From an uncultured Chloroflexota bacterium (lineage in GTDB: Bacteria; Chloroflexota; Anaerolineae; Aggregatilineales; Phototrophicaceae): DNA of 10,971 nt. Location: NCBI GenBank assembly GCA_937942935.1, contig CALDGT010000564.1, positions 1-10,971 on the forward strand, in the 5' to 3' direction. Positions 5,544 to 10,971 of this stretch are shown here, piece by piece. Both the position numbers and the translations under genes were made by a program. Numbering within the stretch: the first letter of the stretch is position 1; each line of letters starts with the position of its first letter. The notes under the pieces are model-generated. The model was given only the letters and a program-made list of their open reading frames with translations, was not told where the DNA came from and did not search any database.

Positions 5544-8500
5544 ATGCGCCGACTCATCAATCACCTGCCCGTTATCGCCCTATTCTTTATACTGCCCCTC
5601 ATCTTGTTTTTTCAACAAACCATCGGCGGAAAAACGCTCCTCCCCACCGATAACTTGTATCAATATGAGCCGTATGCGACTTATCGGGATGAATTGGGCG
5701 TGCCAGAAATTCCGCACAATGCGCTCCTCTCTGACCTTGTGCTACAAAATGTGCATTGGAAAAATTTCATCCGCCAAAGCCTGAGCGAAGGTGAAATTCC
5801 GCTATGGAATCCGCATCAATTGTCAGGCGTGCCATTTTTGGCGGCGGGGCAACAATCTGCCTTTTATCCGTTGGGGATTTTGTATTATGTTTTGCCACTC
5901 GCATCGGCGTATGGCTGGTTTATGGTGGTCAATTTGGGCTTGGCGGGCGCGTTGATGTATGGCTACACGCTGAATGTGGGCATCAATCGGTTGGGTGGGA
6001 TGGTAGCAGGCATCACCTATCAACTATGCGGATTTTTCATCGCTAGTGCGGTGCATCCGATGATAATTGGTGCGGCGGTGTGGTTGCCCCTTATTTTATG
6101 GATGGTCGAATGGATTATCAACAAAAAATTACTCGTCAATAAACCCGCCAGCCCGTTATATGTCGTGATTGGCGGGGTGGCGATTGCCTTCAACATTTTC
6201 GCGGGGCATATCGAAATGACACTTTATACCCTGCTCATCGTGGGATATTACAGCGCGGGCAGGTTGCTTTATGAGTGGCTACGCGGAAAACGCCGAGAGG
6301 CACTCATCAGCGCGGGCTGGTTGATGGCGATGGCAGGTTTGGGGATTGGCTTGGGCGCGATTCAACTCATCCCCCACTACGATTTTGTAAAAACCAATTG
6401 GCGGGCTGAACGAGCGAGTTTAGATACCGTGTTGGGATATGCTCATCCCATGCGTGATATGTTGTCATTCCTCATGCCAAACTTTTTTGGCAATCCTGCC
6501 CATCATGGCTATGTGGATATATTCACGGGGCAAAGCATCACCCAATTCACCAATTTGGCAGGTAATCCCATCACCACCATTGATTGGGGTATGAAAAATT
6601 ATGTCGAAGGTGCGCTATATGTGGGTATCTTCCCCCTCATTTTGGCGGGGATTGCACTGGTGGATATGATCCGCAATCGGCGCAAAGAATCCCCACCGCA
6701 TCGGCTGATGGCGATCATTTTGGGTGTGATTGCGCTCACCTTCATGTTTGGATTGCCGACCTATGCCCTCATTTTTGCGCTACCCGGATTTAATCAACTG
6801 AATACCCCGTTTCGGTGGGTATATGCGTTCAGTTTTTGCATCGCACTACTGGCAGGATTCGGCATGATGACCCTCAGCCAAGCCACCAATAAAAAAGGGT
6901 ATCGGCGCTTTGGCGGGATATTACTCTTTTTCGGCGGATTGCTATTCGCAGGTGTCGGTGTGGGTAGATTCGCCTTTGCTACGATTGAACCGCTATTAAC
7001 CCGTCTCATCACCTCGCTCGAAAAAGCCGATGGCGCGTTTAGTTCTGCGAGCATGTTTTTGAGTTATCAAGCACCCAATTTGTTGATATTCGGCGGGATG
7101 CTCATCATATCAGGCGCAGTTTTATTCTTCATCCCCACAGAAAAAACGCGGGCGCGGATAGTTTGGGGAACGGTTGCCATCGGCATGATTGCGCTGGATT
7201 TGCTCATCGCGTCATGGGGATTTAACCCTGCCAGTGACCCCAAATGGGGCGAATTTACCCCGCCATCTATCCAATTTTTGACCGATAAACAAGCAACTGG
7301 TGAGATTTTTCGATTCACCACACTCGAAAATCATGAAGGTCATGCGTCCTTATTCCGCGCCAATATCACATGGGGGTATGGTCTGGATGATGTGCGCGGA
7401 TACGAAAGCATCATCTCCTCGCAATATGTGGCGTATATGCGCGAAACGAATCCGCAATACGAACTCGATTTTAATCGGGTGGCGGGGTTGTATTACTATC
7501 AACTGAATAACAACGAAATTGATTGGGCGCGGGTGAATTTGCTCAATGTGAAATATATCATCACCCATGCAGATTATCCTATACCATCCCAACCTGTAGG
7601 GACGGCATACATGCCGTCCTTCACCGAAATTTATGCCGATGAATCAGTGCGGATTTATGAAAATCCAGATGCCCTGTCCCGCACCTTTTTGGTGGATGAC
7701 ATCACCGAATTGCCGACCATCGAAACCGTGCAACCTGTCGCTATCAGCACCGATACAGGGCGCGAAAAATTTGTGGATGTGACCATCACCGATGATACAT
7801 GGTTAGTCATCAGCGAAACGTATGCCGATGGTTGGCGGGCGTTCATCCGTCCACAAGGCGCAGGTGATGACCAAGAAAAACCGTTCCCTGTAGAATTGGT
7901 ATATGGCAATTTTCAGGGAATACAATTGGATTCTGACCAAATCGGCGCCTTATTCCCCGACACAGAAAATTTCACCCTGCGGATTGTCTATAGCCCAACT
8001 AGCTTTCAGGTGGGTTTATTTGGCAGTGTGATGAGCGCGGGCATGGTCATGTTCCTCACAGGGGTGTGGATTTGGGGCGCGATGACAGGCAGTAGCAAAG
8101 CCGATGAGGGTAGCACCTTCAACCGTGTAGCACGCAATAGTATCGCGCCAATTTTGCTCAATTTGTTCAATCGGGGCATAGATTTCGCGTTTGCCTTTGT
8201 CATGTTGCGCGTTTTGGGTCCCGAACAAGCGGGGATTTATTCGTATGCGGTGGTGGTATTTGTCTGGTTTGATATTTTTTCTAATTTTGGGCTGGATTTA
8301 TTTCTCATCCGCGAAGCATCGCGCCAACGGGAACGGGCAGGATATTTGTTCATCAATACCAGTATGATTCGGGCAATCTTGGTCGTGGCGGGTATTCCCC
8401 TGCTCATCGGATTTTTATTCATCCGCCAAGCGACAGTCACCCCACAATTGAATGCTGACGCGCTGTGGGCGATGGGCTTACTCTATGTCGGACTCGCGCC

Positions 8501-9578
8501 CGCCAGCATCAGCAAAGGACTCACATCCTTATATTATGCGTTTGAACGGGCAGAATATCCCGCCGCGGTTGCCACCATTGCTACATTGAATAAGGCGGTG
8601 TTTGGGGTGATTGCTTTGTTATTGGGATATGGCATTATCGGCTTGGCGGGGGTCAGTATCGGCATCAATATCGTGACATTAGGCATTTTATGGCTCGGCA
8701 GTCGCCAATTCTTGCGCGGTCAGACAATCCCTCCCCGCCCCGATACCAAACTCATGGGCGGGATGATGCGCCAAAGCTACCCATTGATGTTTAATCACCT
8801 GCTGGCGACCATCTTTTTTCAGATTGATATTATTTTGCTTGAAGCCATCAAAGGGGCGCGGTTGGTTGGGCAATATAGTGTGGCATATCGTTGGATGATG
8901 GCGTTGAATGTCATTCCTGCCTTTTTCACACAAGCCTTATTGCCGATTATGTCGCGTCAAGCGCAATCGGATAAAGATGCGCTCAAACGCACCTATTCAC
9001 TGGGAGTCAAATTATTATTTATGCTGGCTGTGCCATTAGCGGTGATATTCACCATGCTCGCAGACCCCCTCACATTATTGCTCGGTGGTGCGGAGTATAT
9101 GCCTGTGGGGGCAATCACCCTGCAAATTATGATATGGAGCATCCCGATTGGGTGGATAAATAGCCTCACCCAATACGCCCTCATCGCGGTAGATTTGCAA
9201 AAACGGATTACAGGCGCGTTTGTGGTGGCAGTGAGTTTTAATATCATCACCAACTTGATATTCATCCCACAATACAGTTATCAGGCGGCGGCAATCACCA
9301 CCATTTTGAGCGAGGCTGTGTTGCTTGTACCATTTGGATTATTGTTGCAGACGGCGCTCGGACGACTAAACTGGGTGGATATGGTGTGGCGGAGCATTTT
9401 CATGGGTGCTGTGATGTTGGCGGTGATGCTCGGATTGTCGGGCATATCATCGCTTGTGGCATTAGTCGTGAGTATCATGGTTTATGTGGGCGGGATGGCG
9501 CTATTGCGCCCCTTCAATGCCGATGAACGGCAAATGCTCGCGCCGATTACACGGCGTTTCGGTCGCAAATCGGTGTAG
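5544..9578 (+). CDS. YfhO-like membrane protein fused to an oligosaccharide flippase
   Basis: The 1344 residues contain two complete membrane proteins in one frame. Part 1 (1 to about 846) is YfhO-like: helix 8-25, GT-C-type loop PTDNLYQYEPY with D36, IPLWNPHQLSGVP at 85-97, about a dozen helices to residue 556, an extracellular domain (about 557-815) with RIYENPDALSRTFLV and ETYADGWRAF, then a last helix at 821-846. Part 2 (about 862-1344, 480 residues, ~14 hydrophobic segments) begins RNSIAPILLNLFNRG and continues LRVLGPEQAGIYSYA, the N-terminus typical of Wzx/MOP flippases that turn over lipid-linked sugars. The joint (847-866) is short, hydrophilic and probably cytoplasmic, fitting both parts. 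The in-frame ATG at 8082 has no convincing ribosome-binding site. Residues 684-692 come from a palindromic repeat. A lost stop codon or assembly error between two genes is the main alternative to a true fusion. The gene is probably monocistronic from its own extended -10 promoter. Confidence 0.88.
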   Translation: MRRLINHLPVIALFFILPLILFFQQTIGGKTLLPTDNLYQYEPYATYRDELGVPEIPHNALLSDLVLQNVHWKNFIRQSLSEGEIPLWNPHQLSGVPFLAAGQQSAFYPLGILYYVLPLASAYGWFMVVNLGLAGALMYGYTLNVGINRLGGMVAGITYQLCGFFIASAVHPMIIGAAVWLPLILWMVEWIINKKLLVNKPASPLYVVIGGVAIAFNIFAGHIEMTLYTLLIVGYYSAGRLLYEWLRGKRREALISAGWLMAMAGLGIGLGAIQLIPHYDFVKTNWRAERASLDTVLGYAHPMRDMLSFLMPNFFGNPAHHGYVDIFTGQSITQFTNLAGNPITTIDWGMKNYVEGALYVGIFPLILAGIALVDMIRNRRKESPPHRLMAIILGVIALTFMFGLPTYALIFALPGFNQLNTPFRWVYAFSFCIALLAGFGMMTLSQATNKKGYRRFGGILLFFGGLLFAGVGVGRFAFATIEPLLTRLITSLEKADGAFSSASMFLSYQAPNLLIFGGMLIISGAVLFFIPTEKTRARIVWGTVAIGMIALDLLIASWGFNPASDPKWGEFTPPSIQFLTDKQATGEIFRFTTLENHEGHASLFRANITWGYGLDDVRGYESIISSQYVAYMRETNPQYELDFNRVAGLYYYQLNNNEIDWARVNLLNVKYIITHADYPIPSQPVGTAYMPSFTEIYADESVRIYENPDALSRTFLVDDITELPTIETVQPVAISTDTGREKFVDVTITDDTWLVISETYADGWRAFIRPQGAGDDQEKPFPVELVYGNFQGIQLDSDQIGALFPDTENFTLRIVYSPTSFQVGLFGSVMSAGMVMFLTGVWIWGAMTGSSKADEGSTFNRVARNSIAPILLNLFNRGIDFAFAFVMLRVLGPEQAGIYSYAVVVFVWFDIFSNFGLDLFLIREASRQRERAGYLFINTSMIRAILVVAGIPLLIGFLFIRQATVTPQLNADALWAMGLLYVGLAPASISKGLTSLYYAFERAEYPAAVATIATLNKAVFGVIALLLGYGIIGLAGVSIGINIVTLGILWLGSRQFLRGQTIPPRPDTKLMGGMMRQSYPLMFNHLLATIFFQIDIILLEAIKGARLVGQYSVAYRWMMALNVIPAFFTQALLPIMSRQAQSDKDALKRTYSLGVKLLFMLAVPLAVIFTMLADPLTLLLGGAEYMPVGAITLQIMIWSIPIGWINSLTQYALIAVDLQKRITGAFVVAVSFNIITNLIFIPQYSYQAAAITTILSEAVLLVPFGLLLQTALGRLNWVDMVWRSIFMGAVMLAVMLGLSGISSLVALVVSIMVYVGGMALLRPFNADERQMLAPITRRFGRKSV
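7598..7621. repeat. short palindromic repeat within the coding region
   Basis: GGACGGCAT (7600-7608) and ATGCCGTCC (7611-7619) are perfect 9-bp inverted arms with a 2-base loop, extended by a G-T and an A-T pair on the outside. The sequence resembles the GTAGGGACGGC-type interspersed repeats I know from Chloroflexota and cyanobacteria. It is read in frame as part of QPVGTAYMPSF and sits in the extracellular domain between HADYPIPS and TEIYADESVRIYEN. Related proteins generally run on there with a short loop. Confidence 0.65.
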
Positions 9579-9587
9579 AAACCATAA

Positions 9588-9710
9588 TTTACACTTTGCC
9601 AACATCTGTTTACCAATAATTTACTGACATGGTTAACTTTCCTTACATTTACACGCCATAGTAGAGACATAGACAAATTTACAAACGCATGAGCGTAAAG
9701 GAGTAACACC
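9588..9710 (+). promoter_or_regulatory. upstream region of the secreted repeat protein: possible promoter, TTTAC repeats, strong RBS
   Basis: The 132-bp gap after the fusion gene has no terminator hairpin that I can see. TTAACT (9633-9638) and CATAGT (9657-9662), 18 bases apart, are a modest sigma70-type pair. TTTAC occurs five times, at 9588, 9609, 9620, 9648 and 9678; the first three are 21 and 11 bases apart, about whole helical turns. AAAGGAG at 9697-9703, seven bases before the ATG, is the strongest ribosome-binding site in the window and suggests high expression. Confidence 0.4.
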
Positions 9711-10736
9711 ATGAACAAGAAATTTGCAATCGTTGGGATTTTATTGGTCTTTGTACTCAGTTTGATGGTTGGCGCAGTGAGCGCACAACAAGGTGGCGGT
9801 GGTGGACGTGGTGGCGATAATCGCCCACCAATGGGTGACGATTTGCGCGATGTGGTGCAACTTGTGGCAGATGCGACAGGGCTTGACCCACAAGATTTGA
9901 TGCAACAACTCCGTGACGGGGCAATTTTAGCCGACCTCATCACCGCTAATGGTGGCGATGTAAACACGGTCATTGCAGAAGCACTCGCACTGGTGACAGA
10001 AAAAACCAACCAAGCCGTGACCGATGGCAAAATCACCCAAGAACGTGCCGATGAAATTTTGGCGAATGCCGAAACACGTCTTACCGATTTGGTCAATAAC
10101 CCTGTTCAACTCGGTGGCGAAAATCGCCCACAATTGGGTGGTGAAATCCGTGAAGTGATTGATTTGGTCGCCGAACAAACAGGCTTAGATGCACAAGAAT
10201 TGTTACAACAACTGCGTGATGGCGCAACACTCGCCGACATCATCACCGAAAATGGTGGCGATGTGGATGGTATCATCGCAATCTTAATCGGTTTAATCAC
10301 AGAAAAGACCAACCAAGCCGTGACCGATGGCAAAATCACACAAGAACGCGCTGATGAAATTTTGGCGAATGCAGAAACACGCACCACCAATTTGTTCAAT
10401 AACCCCATCCCACAAGATGGTCGTGGTAATCGCCCACAATTTGAAGGTGTATTCATTGATGCACTCATCGAATCGGGGCTAACACACGAAGAAATTCGCG
10501 CTCAATTAGAAGGTGGTGCAACACTCCGCCAAGTATTGACTGATGCGAGTTTGGATGTGGATGCGCTCACTGCCGAAGTTTTGGCAAATGCACAAACCCG
10601 TCTGGATGAACAAGTGGCAAATGACGAGATTAGTGCCGAAGATGCGGCGACTCGGCTGGTCGAATTAGAAACCCGTATCAATGAATTGCTCGATGCAACC
10701 CGCCCTGCACGTCCCGCACGCCAACAAGATGTCTAA
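9711..10736 (+). CDS. secreted protein of three ~101-residue repeats
   Basis: The protein has 341 residues. Residues 1-25 are a clear signal peptide: NKK, a hydrophobic core at 5-24, and a VSA-QQ signal-peptidase I site after A25. A Gly-rich linker (GGGGGRGG, 28-35) follows. Three repeats start at N37, N138 and N240, each with NRP. Each has a helical first half (TGLDPQDLMQQLRDGAILADL and equivalents) and a charged second half with KITQERADEIL. Units 1 and 2 are close copies; unit 3 has diverged (GLTHEEIRAQLEGGATL, ISAEDAATRL). The protein is acidic, nearly Cys-free and lacks an anchor, lipobox or sorting signal, so it is probably released or held non-covalently at the surface. I recognise the general type, a helical GLT/EEL...L.EG.TLA repeat common in secreted Gram-positive and Chloroflexota proteins of unknown function, but assign no function. 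A strong terminator follows. Confidence 0.85.
   Translation: MNKKFAIVGILLVFVLSLMVGAVSAQQGGGGGRGGDNRPPMGDDLRDVVQLVADATGLDPQDLMQQLRDGAILADLITANGGDVNTVIAEALALVTEKTNQAVTDGKITQERADEILANAETRLTDLVNNPVQLGGENRPQLGGEIREVIDLVAEQTGLDAQELLQQLRDGATLADIITENGGDVDGIIAILIGLITEKTNQAVTDGKITQERADEILANAETRTTNLFNNPIPQDGRGNRPQFEGVFIDALIESGLTHEEIRAQLEGGATLRQVLTDASLDVDALTAEVLANAQTRLDEQVANDEISAEDAATRLVELETRINELLDATRPARPARQQDV
9819..10736 (+). repeat. tandem coding repeats, period 303-306 bp
   Basis: Unit 1 spans 9819-10121, unit 2 spans 10122-10427 and unit 3 spans 10428 to the stop. Units 1 and 2 are 303 bp out of phase with each other. Residues 97-123 and 198-224 are identical over 27 positions. Across those 81 bases I count five differences, all synonymous. 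Unit 3 keeps only the pattern. Confidence 0.85.
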
Positions 10737-10757
10737 TTGATAACGCCGTCTCCAATC

Positions 10758-10793
10758 AAAAAAAATGCCCCGTGATGGGGCATTTTCATTTAT
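10758..10793. terminator. bidirectional intrinsic terminator
   Basis: AAAATGCCCC (10762-10771) and GGGGCATTTT (10777-10786) form a perfect 10-bp stem with a 5-base loop. On the plus strand it is followed by TTTTCATTTATTT, 25 bases after the stop of the secreted protein gene. On the minus strand it is followed by eight T's (complement of the A-run 10758-10765), serving the incoming acetyltransferase gene, whose stop codon overlaps the end of the stem. Confidence 0.88.
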
Positions 10794-10971
10794 TTGGCTG
10801 GCTCAATTTTTTATAAAATACCACTGTCGCTTCATAGGGTCCAGCACTACTTAGGGCGTATTCGGGGATTATCCCCGCTTGGGTATATCCAGAGCGCAAA
10901 TATAATCCTTGTGCCAGACTACCTTCTACCGTATCTAAGACCAGCAACCATTTATCTAGGTCATGCGCTTT
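10786..10971 (-). CDS. GNAT-family N-acetyltransferase, C-terminal part (partial)
   Basis: The minus strand is open from the right edge to TGA at 10788-10786, giving 61 residues. The order LLVLDTVEGSLAQGLYLRSGYTQAG is the typical last half of a GNAT fold: a beta strand, then the helix that brings A/LY..GY against acetyl-CoA (here QGLYLRSGY). Next come IIPEYAL and EATVVFYKKL, the final strands found in GNAT enzymes that end in a FY(Y)K(R/K)L motif. The family moves an acetyl group from acetyl-CoA to an amine; the substrate cannot be told from this part, and the N-terminal acetyl-CoA loop is outside the window. The gene converges on the secreted repeat protein gene and shares its terminator. 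Confidence 0.85.
   Translation of the reverse strand, partial: KAHDLDKWLLVLDTVEGSLAQGLYLRSGYTQAGIIPEYALSSAGPYEATVVFYKKLSQPNK

Noticed and set aside
8082..8084. In-frame ATG as an independent start for the flippase half
   Set aside because: No ribosome-binding site lies at a proper distance (the nearest purine-rich run is about 16 bases away) and the frame is continuous, so translation as one protein is simpler. It remains the place to look if the fusion is doubted.
9482..10096. 204-codon open frame on the minus strand opposite the secreted repeat protein
   Set aside because: It is antisense to a gene with a clear signal peptide, strong ribosome-binding site and repeats. Its own translation is Ser/Thr/Cys-rich low-complexity sequence, and a similar antisense frame recurs in repeat 2, as expected from the repeat itself.
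9999..10382. Direct repeats that might suggest a CRISPR array
   Set aside because: There are only two near-identical copies, 303 bp apart, in frame within a coding region and differing only at synonymous sites. There are no spacers of regular size.
10863..10877. 15-bp interrupted palindrome CGGGGAT-T-ATCCCCG in the acetyltransferase gene
   Set aside because: It lies within a conserved part of the GNAT domain, has a 1-base centre and no flanking symmetry, so it is probably a chance product of the codons.

Overview
This window looks like the chromosome of a free-living bacterium of moderate GC content. My best guess is Chloroflexota (Anaerolineae-like). The guess rests on giant YfhO-like membrane proteins, on GC-rich palindromic repeats read in frame inside proteins, and on the mixed gene set. 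It is an impression from memory; no taxonomic marker is present.

Layout, left to right. The 3' end of an unrecognised gene (2-271, +) is followed by surE (371-1201, +), a nucleotidase. SurE converges, with only 3 bp between stop codons, on a leftward pair: class I fructose-1,6-bisphosphatase (fbp, 3916-4986) and a 900-residue YfhO-like polytopic membrane protein (1205-3907). The YfhO-like gene starts 8 bp after the fbp stop, so the two are probably one operon. Upstream lies a small leftward gene with a DUF4258-like domain (5109-5432). It shares a divergent promoter region, with an extended -10 box on each strand, with the largest gene (5544-9578, +). That gene encodes 1344 residues in which a complete YfhO-like protein is fused to a complete MOP-superfamily oligosaccharide flippase. 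Next comes a secreted protein built of three ~101-residue repeats (9711-10736, +). The window closes with a bidirectional terminator and the C-terminal end of a GNAT acetyltransferase on the minus strand (10786-10971).

How the genes may work together. Surface or envelope glycosylation is the most coherent theme. In Firmicutes, YfhO/GtlB proteins are the extracellular GT-C transferase of three-component systems: a cytoplasmic enzyme charges undecaprenyl phosphate with a sugar, a flippase turns it over, and YfhO transfers the sugar. Here a flippase and a YfhO-like module are one polypeptide, with a second YfhO-like protein nearby. FBPase supplies fructose-6-phosphate, the precursor of many activated sugars, although it is also plain gluconeogenesis. 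No cytoplasmic glycosyltransferase is present, so the system would be incomplete within this window.

The other striking feature is small palindromic DNA elements inside the two YfhO-like genes: a ~100-bp double hairpin, a degraded relative of it, and a near-perfect short palindrome. All are read in frame and add short peptides to the proteins.
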